DNA from: Bacteroidaceae bacterium
GTDB taxonomy: Bacteria > Bacteroidota > Bacteroidia > Bacteroidales > Bacteroidaceae
DNA: 64,000 bases
NCBI GenBank assembly: GCA_017483605.1
Contig: JAFUWG010000001.1
Span: forward strand, 1-64,000
Direction of reading: 5' to 3'
The notes under the pieces are model-generated. The model did no database searches. It had not been told where the DNA came from and saw only the letters and a program-made list of their open reading frames with translations. Made by a program: the position numbers and the translations under genes. Positions 29,239-38,324 of the stretch are shown in pieces (position 1 is the first letter of the stretch; every line of letters starts with the position of its first letter).

Positions 29239-32200
29239 ATGAGACGCTATTTTTTGTGCTTTATATCTCTTTTTGTTCTTGCCGTTTTGGGGGCAAGTGC
29301 TCAGAGTGTAATGCTTCTAAGTTCAAAACAAGGTTTGTCAAATTCATGTATCCGCAATATCTATGAGGATAGTCGTCACAATATTTGGGTGACGACGCAG
29401 AGCGGCTTGAACCGTTTCGACGGCGTGAAAGTGAATGTGTATCGGCACGAGGTGGGCGACCCCAATTCGTTGCTGCATGACGAAAGTACATTCGTGCTGG
29501 AGTGTGACAGCAATACCATGCTGATAGGTACGGCTGCTGGTCTGCAAGTGTTCGACCTGATGACAGATAGTTTCACGTCGCTTCCTTTCATCAATGAGGG
29601 TGGAGACACGATTCGTCCTCGTGTAGTCAGCATTGCAAGGATAGAGGATGGCAAACGATATGTGGCATGTATGGCAGGGTATGGCCATTGCTATTTGGAC
29701 AGGGATGAAGATGGTTTGTGGACATTGACGCCGACGGCCGATTTCCAGACGGAAGAAGGGCACTCAACTCCTGTGCAATTGTTTGAAGATAAGGAACAGA
29801 AACTTTGGCTCATTAACGACCGCCATGTTGTCTATAGAAAGACGGCAAAGGGATTCAAGAAATATCCGGAAGTTCCGAATGCACTGAAGTTGAGCATGAG
29901 CGTCAGCAAGAAATTGTATGTGGCGACGGTGACGGATGGCATTTATGTGTATAATAGTGAAGCCGACCGCTTTGACCAGGTGGCAACAGGTGCCGAGGTC
30001 GGAGGCGTTGTGTGCGGCTTTAATCCTTGGACATTGGGCAGAATGTTCATCAGTACGGATGGAAAAGGTGTGCGTGTGTTTAATGAGAATACAGGACAAG
30101 TAACGCAGAGTACGCTGATTGTGAGTGACTTCGACCTTGCCTCAAGCAATGTGAAGGACGCGATTGGCGATTCGTTCGGTAATGTCTGGATTGGTGTTTA
30201 CTGGAAAGGTCTTGTGGTCAAACCGGTCAATCAATCGCCTTTTGAATACATCGGTCGCAACTCCATCACGAAAAACGCCATCGGTACCAATGCCGTGTTT
30301 GCTCTGGCTCCGAATGGTGATGGACAGGTGTGGGTCGGCACAGACAATGATGGACTTTACCTGATGGCTGCAGATGGCTCTTCGTCGAAACATTGGGATT
30401 GGAAGACAAATGCAGGAATGCCTCACGCCTTTTCGTCCATTCATTGCATCTCGCCGATGAACTTGCTGTTGGGTACCTATTCTGACGGATTGTGGCAGAT
30501 GAAGAATGGCAATATCTCGCTCGTGACTCGTGACATCCCGCATATTTTTGAGGTGCAGCCAGCAAGAGATCCGGGCTGTTACTGGATTGCTACATTGGGC
30601 AATGGCTTCTATCATTACAATCTGTCAACAGGGCATTTCATTCAGTACACGGCGGATTGGAGTCGTGGAGAGGAAGGTACGAAGATTATAGGCAATCCTT
30701 ACGTGACGACACTGATGCAGATAGATCGCCGCCTTTATGCTGGTACAGCCGATGGTTTGGTTATTTGCGATGTGGAGAGTGGAGGCGTCATCAAAAATGC
30801 CAGCCAGAAGATTCTGAGTGGCATGACCATTCGCCACATGGCACTTTCAGAGGATGGCTCCACACTTTGGATTGGTACCAATGCAGGTTTGGTGGAATTG
30901 GATAGAAAGTCTTTGGAAACTCAAATCTACACAACCGTAGATGGCATTCCTAACAACAATGTGGTGGCGGTAGCCATCGAGGACGGGACGCTGTGGCTTT
31001 CAACTGACTTGGGCTTGGCATACATGGACAAGGATACAGGGCATTTCAACTGTTTCTATTCCGACGATGGCTTGCAGGACAACGAGTTTAGCCGTGGTGC
31101 TGTGTTGGTACGTAAAGGACGTTTCTATTTTGGTGGCATCGGCGGTATGACTTATTTTGACACGAAAGTGTTGGAACAATGGCAAGAAGGTTCGGAACAC
31201 CGTTCACATCTCAAACTGAATGAGGTGTATGTGGGTGGCAAGGCAGTGCATTATGGCGATTTCTCTGGCAGTTACATGATATTGCAAGGCCTGCTCGAAG
31301 ATTGTGGACGTATCGATTTGTGCCATACAGACAACCACTTCACGCTGGAACTTTGTGTGGAGGGCATCAGCAATCAGCATATCGAATATGAGTATAGTGT
31401 CAATGATGGTCCTTGGATGAGTCAGGCAACGAACAACAGCCTGATTGTCTTTGAAAACTTGGAACCTGGAACTTATCATATCCGCTTACGTGCCTTGACA
31501 TTTGGACTAATCAGCGAAGAGCGTGAGTTCATAGCGGTCATCCATCCTGCATGGTATGAATCGTGGTGGGCAAAAGCCATCTACGCCGCACTTTTCGTCC
31601 TGTTGTGCTGGTTGGTATTGGCGATTGTTCGTCGCCAGATGCTTGCCAGAAGGGCAGAGGAACGTCATCGCCACATGGAGGAACTCAATGAGGCAAAGAT
31701 TCAGTTCTTCATGAACATCAGCCATGAGATTCGTACCCCTATGACATTGATTATGGCTCCGTTGGAGAAGTTGCTCAGTACCGATAAGGATGAGGAACGT
31801 CAACGTAACTATAAGTTAATTAAACAAAATTCCAATCGAATCCTTCGTCTGATTAACCAGACGATGGATGTGCGGAAGATTGAGCAAGGCAAATTCTCGC
31901 TTGACTACCATAGCGTGGAACTGGTTAGTTTCTTGCAGGGCATTTTTGACGTGTTTACGTCCAATGCAGAAAGCCGCAATATTGACTATCAGTTCATCCA
32001 TGAAGGTATAGACAGTTATCCAGTTTACGTTGACGGCGAAAACATGGACAAGGTGGTGATGAATCTGCTTTCTAATGCCTTCAAGTTCACGCCGGATGGT
32101 GGTAAAATCACTTTGGTTCTGGAAGGTTTGCAGCGACGTTTCACGTTGAAGGTGATGGATTCGGGTGTCGGCATCTCTGACGAGGAAAAGCCAATCATTT

Positions 32201-33360
32201 TCGACCGATTCTATTCAACGCCACACCAGAAAGGCAACATTGGAACAGGCATTGGCTTGAATTTGGCTTCCATGTTGGTGAAACTGCATCAAGGAACGAT
32301 TGAAGTGGCTGATAACCCAGAGGGACAAGGCACTGTCTTTACAGTCAATATGCCAAAGGGCGACAAGTCTCTCTGTGCGTTCCGTCCTTATGCAAAGAAG
32401 GAAAAAGCCGCTCGGGCAGAGGAGGCGAAAGTGGCGGATGAAAAGTCTGAGAAACAGCCCGAAGAACAAACCAAGGAGCAGGTGACGGAACAGACAGCGG
32501 AATCCAAGCAAGAAGAGGTTGATGCAGAAACAGCACCCTTGCTGACCATTCAGAAACCGACCGACACACATCGCAAGAACGCCGTTTTGGTGGAAGATGA
32601 TGAGTCTATCCGTCAATATGTCCACAGTGAATTGTCTTCTGACTTGGTCATCCATTCTTGCTCGAATGGTCAAGAGGCATGGGATTACATCATTTCCCAT
32701 CCTGGCAAGGTCGATGTCGTCATCAGCGACATCATGATGCCCGTGATGGATGGTTTGACGCTGTGTCAAAAACTGAAATCGAACTTCAACACCAATCATG
32801 TCCCGATTATCCTGATGACGGCACTGGGCAGCGATGCCGACCGCATTGTGGGTATCACCAATGGGGCAGATGCTTACGTGTCGAAGCCTTTCAATATTGA
32901 TGTGCTGCGTACCACAGTGGTACAGTTGATGAAGTCACGCCAACTTTTGCAAGGCAAGTTCCATGGCGACAAGCAGCAGGAAGAAAAGATTGACAAGGTG
33001 GAACTGGAGTCGCCAGACGAACACCTGATGAAGCGTGTGATGAAAGTCATCAACGAAAACATGGACAATTCAGAACTGTCGGTAGAAGTCATTGCCGACA
33101 AGGTGGGCATCAGCCGTGTGCATTTCTATCGGAAGATGAAAGACCTGACCGGACAGGCACCACGCGATTTCGTCAAGTATGTGCGTCTCAAAGAGGCTGC
33201 CCGTCTCTTGTCGGAAAAGAAACTCGACATCACAGGTGTCAGCATTGCGACAGGTTTCAAGTCCTTGTCCGCATTCTCTACCAATTTCAAGTCTCTCTAT
33301 GGCTTGTCACCCACCGAGTGGGTCAAGAAGATGGAGCAAGAGCAAGAAAAAGAGGAATAA
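29239..33360 (+). CDS. Hybrid two-component system regulator (HTCS)
   Basis: The 1373-residue protein starts with a signal or anchor helix, then a periplasmic sensor of Reg_prop propeller repeats (about 25-680) and a Y_Y_Y domain (about 700-765). A transmembrane helix (about 778-798), HisKA (H829 in FMNISHEIRTPM), HATPase (DSGVGI, GTGIGLNLA), receiver (D1164 in ISDIMMPVMDG) and an AraC-type HTH (about 1265-1365) follow. A Glu/Gln/Lys-rich linker of about 50 residues joins kinase and receiver. HTCSs bind oligosaccharides in the periplasm and activate nearby glycan genes. Its position implies control of this heteroxylan cluster, like XylR of Prevotella bryantii. Confidence 0.95.
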   Translation: MRRYFLCFISLFVLAVLGASAQSVMLLSSKQGLSNSCIRNIYEDSRHNIWVTTQSGLNRFDGVKVNVYRHEVGDPNSLLHDESTFVLECDSNTMLIGTAAGLQVFDLMTDSFTSLPFINEGGDTIRPRVVSIARIEDGKRYVACMAGYGHCYLDRDEDGLWTLTPTADFQTEEGHSTPVQLFEDKEQKLWLINDRHVVYRKTAKGFKKYPEVPNALKLSMSVSKKLYVATVTDGIYVYNSEADRFDQVATGAEVGGVVCGFNPWTLGRMFISTDGKGVRVFNENTGQVTQSTLIVSDFDLASSNVKDAIGDSFGNVWIGVYWKGLVVKPVNQSPFEYIGRNSITKNAIGTNAVFALAPNGDGQVWVGTDNDGLYLMAADGSSSKHWDWKTNAGMPHAFSSIHCISPMNLLLGTYSDGLWQMKNGNISLVTRDIPHIFEVQPARDPGCYWIATLGNGFYHYNLSTGHFIQYTADWSRGEEGTKIIGNPYVTTLMQIDRRLYAGTADGLVICDVESGGVIKNASQKILSGMTIRHMALSEDGSTLWIGTNAGLVELDRKSLETQIYTTVDGIPNNNVVAVAIEDGTLWLSTDLGLAYMDKDTGHFNCFYSDDGLQDNEFSRGAVLVRKGRFYFGGIGGMTYFDTKVLEQWQEGSEHRSHLKLNEVYVGGKAVHYGDFSGSYMILQGLLEDCGRIDLCHTDNHFTLELCVEGISNQHIEYEYSVNDGPWMSQATNNSLIVFENLEPGTYHIRLRALTFGLISEEREFIAVIHPAWYESWWAKAIYAALFVLLCWLVLAIVRRQMLARRAEERHRHMEELNEAKIQFFMNISHEIRTPMTLIMAPLEKLLSTDKDEERQRNYKLIKQNSNRILRLINQTMDVRKIEQGKFSLDYHSVELVSFLQGIFDVFTSNAESRNIDYQFIHEGIDSYPVYVDGENMDKVVMNLLSNAFKFTPDGGKITLVLEGLQRRFTLKVMDSGVGISDEEKPIIFDRFYSTPHQKGNIGTGIGLNLASMLVKLHQGTIEVADNPEGQGTVFTVNMPKGDKSLCAFRPYAKKEKAARAEEAKVADEKSEKQPEEQTKEQVTEQTAESKQEEVDAETAPLLTIQKPTDTHRKNAVLVEDDESIRQYVHSELSSDLVIHSCSNGQEAWDYIISHPGKVDVVISDIMMPVMDGLTLCQKLKSNFNTNHVPIILMTALGSDADRIVGITNGADAYVSKPFNIDVLRTTVVQLMKSRQLLQGKFHGDKQQEEKIDKVELESPDEHLMKRVMKVINENMDNSELSVEVIADKVGISRVHFYRKMKDLTGQAPRDFVKYVRLKEAARLLSEKKLDITGVSIATGFKSLSAFSTNFKSLYGLSPTEWVKKMEQEQEKEE

Positions 33361-33374
33361 GGTGGAAACGGCAG

Positions 33375-33403
33375 GTTGCCCTTTTCTCTCTCGGAAGGGC
33401 AAC
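33375..33403 (+). terminator. Terminator after the HTCS
   Basis: GTTGCCCTT pairs with AAGGGCAAC across an 11-nt loop, 14 bp after the stop codon. The T-rich tail is moderate (CTTCTGTATTTC). Confidence 0.65.
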
Positions 33404-33417
33404 TTCTGTATTTCAAA

Positions 33418-33599
33418 CAAAAAGGGCTCCCTTCTCACGAAGGAAGCCTTTCTTGACTAATTAACTAACTAACTAATTATTAACCTATTTATTAACTTTA
33501 CTAACTGAGATGCTATTACAACATATCAAACTAACTTTTATGAACTTGCTTTGTCAAAGAATCTCGCTGGATTCTCTCTAACCAATACCTTTTGGTTTT
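33418..33599 (-). ncRNA. Candidate small RNA antisense to no gene, beside the HTCS
   Basis: On the minus strand TAACTTTG (33606-33613) is followed about 7 nt later by a possible RNA of about 180 nt. Its 5-prime part can fold into ACCAA-AAGGTA-TTGGT and GAATC-CAGCGA-GATTC hairpins. A tandem TTAGTTAGTTAGTTAATTAG single-stranded tract follows. It ends in AAAGGCTTCCTTCGTGAGAA (plus complement), an imperfect stem followed by TTTTTG. No open frame fits. It lies between the HTCS and GH30-GH43 genes. No 6S, tmRNA or RNase P hallmarks are seen. No minus-33 box is present. Confidence 0.5.
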
Positions 33600-33605
33600 C
33601 TGATG

Positions 33606-33613
33606 CAAAGTTA
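33606..33613 (-). promoter_or_regulatory. Minus-7 element of the candidate small RNA
   Basis: The minus strand reads TAACTTTG, pointing away from the GH30-GH43 gene into the intergenic region after the HTCS. It has no matching TTTG 19-20 nt upstream. Confidence 0.5.
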
Positions 33614-33750
33614 CGGACTTTTTTCCTATCCCTTTTTCATTTATGTTTCATTTGTTTGTGTTCATGGAACAGGTGCGTGTTTTAGTCCTAAATGTTTCAT
33701 AAGTGAAAACAAAAGTATCGGAGGGGAATGCCGCAAGGGCTAATAATGCG

Positions 33751-33758
33751 TACATTTG
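33751..33758 (+). promoter_or_regulatory. Minus-7 element of the GH30-GH43 gene
   Basis: TACATTTG lies 81 nt before the start codon, with no minus-33 TTTG. The leader is almost entirely the octamer repeat that follows. Confidence 0.6.
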
Positions 33759-33763
33759 TAACC

Positions 33764-33839
33764 GAAAACTCAAAAACTCACGAACTCAAAAACTTAAAAA
33801 CTTACAAACTTATAGACTAACGAACTTAAAAACTCAAAT
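33764..33839 (+). repeat. A-rich octamer repeat leader
   Basis: About nine tandem 8-nt units (AAAAACTC, ACGAACTC, AAAAACTT, ACAAACTT, ATAGACTA and variants) run up to the ATG of the GH30-GH43 gene. Shorter arrays of the same unit lie before 9313 and 17543, inverted before 14835, and inside GH95. The tract is poor in G and should be unstructured, which may help ribosome entry where Shine-Dalgarno pairing is absent. Confidence 0.8.
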
Positions 33840-36782
33840 ATGAAAAAAACTTTATTTTTGATAGCAGCATTCTGTGGTGCGATGTTCACCCCCATGCAGG
33901 CACAAACCAAATCTGCCACACTCGTGCTGTCGGCAAACACCAAGTATCAGTACATTGATGGCTTCGGTGGTACAGGCATGAATGGTCAGTGGGCAGATGT
34001 GTACACCCAGACAAAGGTGAATAAACTGTGGGGACAAGGCGATGCTCAGATCGGTCTGAACATCATGCGTGTCCGTATCAACCCCAACGAGAACAATTGG
34101 GGTGAGTATGGCAATCCCATCAAATGGGCACGTGCCATCAATCCTGTCGTGCAGGTCTTTGCCACTCCTTGGACACCTCCGAAGAAGTTCAAAACTCAAA
34201 ATACGAATAAATATCAGAACGACTACGGCACATGGGTCTGGCCTTTAGTCGAACATACGTGGGGTGGACAGGGTTCAAATGGTGGTGCTATCAATCCTGA
34301 CTATTACGACGAGTATGCCGACTTCCTCGAACGCTACCGCCAGACGATGGCGAAGAAAGGATGCCCCATCGACATGATTTCCATCCAGAACGAAAGCGAC
34401 TATACTCCTACTGCCACTGACAATGGGGTAGAGCACGCCAGTTACGAGAGTTGTATCTACTCACCCAAAGAAATGGCGGCGATGGTCAAAGCGGCTCGTG
34501 CGGCAGTTGACCCTTCATGCAAGATTATGGGTCCCGAATGTTTTGGTTGGGGAGAGCACGACTATAATAACCGCCTTGTCACCATGCAGGATGCCGTAGA
34601 TAATATTGATGTGTGGGGAAACCATCTTTATGGCACCAACAATTGGTCATTTGTGAAGAACGTGACTGACAAGACAGGCAAGCACATGTGGATGACCGAG
34701 TTCCTGATTGACTACGAGGATGGCTATTCAGGTAGTTTCACGGCAGAGTATGATATGATTAAGAGCATTGAAGACGCGATGGCTGCCGGTTACAGTGGCT
34801 ATGTCTATTACAATATGCTTAACGACTTCTTTGCCTGCAATCATGGCGGAAGCGATACCGAACTGTGGAAACGTGCATACGTGTTCGGACATTATGCCAA
34901 ATATGCAACGGGCAAGACTCGTGTGAAGTCAACGCTCTCCGACAGCACGGGCAAACTCATTGGCGGTTCATCCTACATTAACGCAACGGCCGATACTGTC
35001 ACCGTCTTTGTTCTGAACACTTCAGCCACTGACACATACAACCTTACACTTGGCCTTCCTTTCGTGCCGAACAAAATTACTCAGATTGCGACCGGCGAAT
35101 CCGTCAACCGCATCGTTACCGATGTGACGGACAAATACTATACGGGTACCCAACGTCCTAAAGTGCAACTCCTGCCAGGCGTTTTTTATACGTTTCAGTT
35201 TGTCAAGAACGCCGAGGCCGACGACACTCCAGCCGAACTCGCCACATCACCTAAATTGCCGACGTATGGCAATCCGCTCTCTGCCGACCACTTCATGGCT
35301 GACCCGACTGCCATCGAATACAATGGCCGCCTGTATGTGTATGCCACCAACGACCAGCAGGAGTTTGACTATTCTGGAGGAATCATGGGCAACACCTATG
35401 GGAAAATCACCCAACTCGTATGTCTCTCCACAGCCGACATGGTCAACTGGACAAATCATGGCATCATTGATGTGAAGTCCATTGCTCCGTGGATATACAC
35501 CTCTTGGGCACCTTCTGTAGTCAGTCGAGAGGAAGCCGACGGGAAGACGCACTTCTATCTCTACTTCACCAATAGTGCCACAGGCATAGGCGTGCTTACT
35601 GCCACCTCGCCAACTGGTCCTTGGAGTGACCCGTTAGGTAAGGCACTGATTGATAGCAAAACAGCAGGTCTTGGTACAATCTCACAAATCATCGACCCGG
35701 GCGTGGCAATCAACGCAGAGGGCACCGAAGCCTATCTCACCTTTGGTGGTGGCGACGTGGTGGGCACCGACCTTCAACCAGGCAATGCACGTATTGTCAA
35801 ACTTGGCGATGACATGATTTCTCTTGCCTGCGACATCAAGACCATCTCCGCACCTTGCCACTTCGAGGCGAATGAACTGAATTATATTGGCAGCAAGTGG
35901 GTTTACACCTACTGCACTCGTTGGAGCATTGCCAGCAATTGGTCTTCCTTCAGCAAAACGTTGAGTGCTCCTACCGCCTGCTCGATGGTTTACATGACTG
36001 CCACCGACCCGCTCGAAGACAACTGGTCTTATAAAGGCGAAGTGCTTCCCAACCCGGGACGCCTCAACTTCCCCTACGGCAATAACCATAGCCACCTCCA
36101 GAAGTTTGGCAATAACTACTATCTCTTCTACCATTCGCAGTGGCTTGAACGCCAACTCGGATTCAGCGGTGGTTATCGCAACCTCCACATGAACCGTGTC
36201 ACGGTGGCTGAAGGCTCACCTCGAATTGCAGGCTTGACCGCCACCAATGCCACCCTCACAGGGGTCAACCAGTTGACGGCAGCACGCATCAATCCATACG
36301 AAGAGCAGCCGGGTGCCATGTCTGCCATTACGACTCCAGATTGGTGGCTCGTTCGAGGCGTGAATTTCGCTGCTGATGACAACGCTGCCCAAAGCCTTAT
36401 TCTGAAAGTGAAGGGCACAGGCACACTTCAGGTATCTCTCTCCTCCCTTGAGGATGAGCCGATTGCGACAGCCGATTTCAGCACCACCGATGAACAAACC
36501 ATCGCTGTGCCACTCACAACACCACAGGATGCATTCCAGCAGTACCTCTATTTTGTCTGGACAAAGAACACCGATGCCCAAGTCCTCTCTTGGCAGTTCT
36601 CCAACCAACCTGCTGATGTCGCATTGAGCATCCAGACGCCTCTCCTTTCAGATGTGGAATCTGCTCAGAGCAAAAATCCAACATTCTATTCACCAACAGG
36701 TGTCCGTCTTACCGCCCCGCAAAAGGGTCTGAACATCATCCAATACCCAACAGGACGGACCGCCAAAGTGCTGATTCGATAA
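33840..36782 (+). CDS. GH30-GH43 fusion enzyme with possible type IX sorting tail
   Basis: The 980-residue protein has a signal peptide (MKKTLFLIAAFCGAMFTPMQA). A GH30 barrel plus side beta domain (about 25-455) carries acid/base E185 (SIQNESDY) and nucleophile E287 (MWMTEFLI), as in GH30 xylanases. A GH43 propeller follows (about 475-785) with D488 (MADPTAIEYNGRLYVY) and E676 (CHFEANELNYIG). A CBM6-like sandwich comes next (about 800-925). The tail NPTFYSPTGVRLTAPQKGLN resembles a T9SS sorting domain. Coupling an endo-xylanase with a debranching domain suits surface attack on substituted xylan. It is monocistronic and downstream of the HTCS. Confidence 0.9.
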   Translation: MKKTLFLIAAFCGAMFTPMQAQTKSATLVLSANTKYQYIDGFGGTGMNGQWADVYTQTKVNKLWGQGDAQIGLNIMRVRINPNENNWGEYGNPIKWARAINPVVQVFATPWTPPKKFKTQNTNKYQNDYGTWVWPLVEHTWGGQGSNGGAINPDYYDEYADFLERYRQTMAKKGCPIDMISIQNESDYTPTATDNGVEHASYESCIYSPKEMAAMVKAARAAVDPSCKIMGPECFGWGEHDYNNRLVTMQDAVDNIDVWGNHLYGTNNWSFVKNVTDKTGKHMWMTEFLIDYEDGYSGSFTAEYDMIKSIEDAMAAGYSGYVYYNMLNDFFACNHGGSDTELWKRAYVFGHYAKYATGKTRVKSTLSDSTGKLIGGSSYINATADTVTVFVLNTSATDTYNLTLGLPFVPNKITQIATGESVNRIVTDVTDKYYTGTQRPKVQLLPGVFYTFQFVKNAEADDTPAELATSPKLPTYGNPLSADHFMADPTAIEYNGRLYVYATNDQQEFDYSGGIMGNTYGKITQLVCLSTADMVNWTNHGIIDVKSIAPWIYTSWAPSVVSREEADGKTHFYLYFTNSATGIGVLTATSPTGPWSDPLGKALIDSKTAGLGTISQIIDPGVAINAEGTEAYLTFGGGDVVGTDLQPGNARIVKLGDDMISLACDIKTISAPCHFEANELNYIGSKWVYTYCTRWSIASNWSSFSKTLSAPTACSMVYMTATDPLEDNWSYKGEVLPNPGRLNFPYGNNHSHLQKFGNNYYLFYHSQWLERQLGFSGGYRNLHMNRVTVAEGSPRIAGLTATNATLTGVNQLTAARINPYEEQPGAMSAITTPDWWLVRGVNFAADDNAAQSLILKVKGTGTLQVSLSSLEDEPIATADFSTTDEQTIAVPLTTPQDAFQQYLYFVWTKNTDAQVLSWQFSNQPADVALSIQTPLLSDVESAQSKNPTFYSPTGVRLTAPQKGLNIIQYPTGRTAKVLIR

Positions 36783-36810
36783 TCAGAGGCATCTCAATAG
36801 GTGTGAAGAG

Positions 36811-36970
36811 AGAATGAGGGTGTGTCAAAAAGCGTACTTTAACAACCTCTGAATCGACCACGTCGTGGTCGACCTGCCGACCACGTCGTCATCGGTTCGC
36901 CGACCACGACGTGGTCGATTTTGAGGTGCTGAGGATGTGGCTATTTGACACATCCTCATTCTTGTTTTTT
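36811..36970 (+). repeat. Bracketed hairpin element B, probable complex terminator
   Basis: Outer arms GAATGAGGGTGTGTCAAA and TTTGACACATCCTCATTC pair with one G-U, followed by GTTTTTT, a typical terminator end. Inside are CGACCACGTCGTGGTCG, a related CGACCACGTCGTCATCG and CGACCACGACGTGGTCG, forming nested palindromes. It has the same overall plan as 11421-11570 with a different core. It directly follows the GH30-GH43 gene. Confidence 0.75.
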
Positions 36971-36975
36971 GATGG

Positions 36976-37023
36976 CGTTTTTACGTTATTGTATATGAGT
37001 CTAATCAAACGAACGTAAAAACG
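36976..37023 (+). promoter_or_regulatory. Hairpin abutting the recombinase start codon
   Basis: CGTTTTTACGTT (36976-36987) and its exact complement AACGTAAAAACG (37012-37023) form a 12-bp stem with a 24-nt loop. The right arm ends at the base before the ATG. In RNA it would hide the translation-initiation region. In DNA it could be a binding site for the recombinase itself. Confidence 0.6.
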
Positions 37024-38022
37024 ATGAAAAAGAAAGAACCCCGTGGCGTGAACATGATACGCCCCTCATTCCCTTCAACCTTTCTGGCTTTTGCTTCTGT
37101 CGAATCAGCATTGATGAAGTCCCAACGACATTTTGGCATTGCTGCAAACTATACTTGTGCCACCCGCAGTTTTGGTCGGTTTTTGTCCTTGCAGGGCTGT
37201 GCCGATGTGCCATTCTCCCACATGACCCCTTGCTTGATGGCAAATTACGAGGCATGGCTTCTGTCGCATGGTGTTTGTCGCAACACCTCTTCGTGCTACA
37301 TGCGTTCGCTCCATTCCATCTATAACAAGGCTGTACGTCAAGGCTTGGCAATGGGCAATCCTTTTGCAGAAGTCTATACAGGTGTGGCACGAACGAAGAA
37401 AAGGGCAGTGAGCAGAGAGGTCATCCGTCGCATCTACCACTTGGACATTCAGGGAGAATTGGTTCGCATGGGACGAGATGCCCACCGGAAGACCTTCGCT
37501 CATGTGGCTGCCGACATCCAGTTGACACGCGACCTCTTCATCTTCTGCTTCTGTGCACGAGGATTGACCTTTGTCGATGCGGCATATCTGAAAAGGCAAA
37601 ATTTGGCAGGCAATCTTCTTCGCTACACGCGGCATAAGACAGGGCAGCACATGGAGGTGAAGATAGAGCCGATGATGTGGGAGATTCTCAATCGATACGC
37701 CTCAAACTCTCCTTTTCTCTTCCCCATTCTCCATGCCACCGATGCCCTGACAGCCTATCGTCAGTATCGCTCAGCCCTTCGATGCTACAACCGCAACCTG
37801 AAAGTTCTCTCCTCCATGCTGGGAGGCAATATCCAACTCACTTCTTATGTTTGTCGCCACTCGTGGGCAACTACCGCCTATCAGCAACAGGTGCCTCTCT
37901 CCGTCATCAGCCAAGCGATGGGACACGATTCCGAACTGACCACCCGCATCTACCTGAAGTCACTCGAAAACAGCACCATCGACAACGCCAACCATGCACT
38001 TCTGAAGTCAGTATTCTCATGA
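37024..38022 (+). CDS. Tyrosine site-specific recombinase next to the invertible promoter
   Basis: The 332-residue protein has a SAM-like N-terminal core-binding domain and a phage-integrase catalytic domain. The catalytic set is R179 (CARGLT), K205 (RHKTGQ), R278 (SYVCRHSWAT), H301 (AMGHDSE) and Y310 (TRIYLKSL). The usual His three residues before R278 is Tyr, a change I recall in Bacteroides phase-variation integrases. Such enzymes often invert a neighbouring promoter at polysaccharide loci. The invertible segment begins 302 bp downstream. A hairpin ends exactly at its start codon. Confidence 0.93.
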   Translation: MKKKEPRGVNMIRPSFPSTFLAFASVESALMKSQRHFGIAANYTCATRSFGRFLSLQGCADVPFSHMTPCLMANYEAWLLSHGVCRNTSSCYMRSLHSIYNKAVRQGLAMGNPFAEVYTGVARTKKRAVSREVIRRIYHLDIQGELVRMGRDAHRKTFAHVAADIQLTRDLFIFCFCARGLTFVDAAYLKRQNLAGNLLRYTRHKTGQHMEVKIEPMMWEILNRYASNSPFLFPILHATDALTAYRQYRSALRCYNRNLKVLSSMLGGNIQLTSYVCRHSWATTAYQQQVPLSVISQAMGHDSELTTRIYLKSLENSTIDNANHALLKSVFS

Positions 38023-38324
38023 ATTTGTCTATAGCCGTATGCCTGCTTTGCCTCTATGGGCGTAGGGGTAATGCCAATAGCCGTATGTCAGGTTGGTGGC
38101 TTCGGGCTCATTACCTTTGTGGTCTGCGGGTTCTTTGTTTTGTGGTCCGCGAGGTCTTTGTTTTGTCGTCTGAGAGGTATTCACTTTGCTGTATGCGAGG
38201 GCGTCATTTTGCCCTATGTTAGCGTTCGACATCAGAGGACATTCTATAAGGATGAAACAAGAGATTCCTGACACGTGTCGAAAGACACGTTACACATTAT
38301 TATATATAGAAGAAACAAAAACTG
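38023..38324. other. Non-coding spacer with degenerate tandem repeats
   Basis: No convincing gene is present. From about 38115 to 38215 a 23-24-nt unit of the type TTTGTGGTC(T/C)GCGAGG recurs about four times with drift. ATAGCCGTATG occurs twice earlier (about 38031 and 38079). ACGTGTC-GAAA-GACACGT (38273-38290) is a perfect small hairpin. The stretch may hold accessory recombinase-binding sites. Confidence 0.5.

Noticed and set aside
33418..33599. 6S RNA identity for the candidate small RNA
   Set aside because: The length fits, but the 5-prime and 3-prime ends do not pair into the closing stem and no central bubble is seen.
38056..38271. 71-codon frame after the recombinase
   Set aside because: It lies within degenerate tandem repeats, has no initiation signal and resembles no protein.
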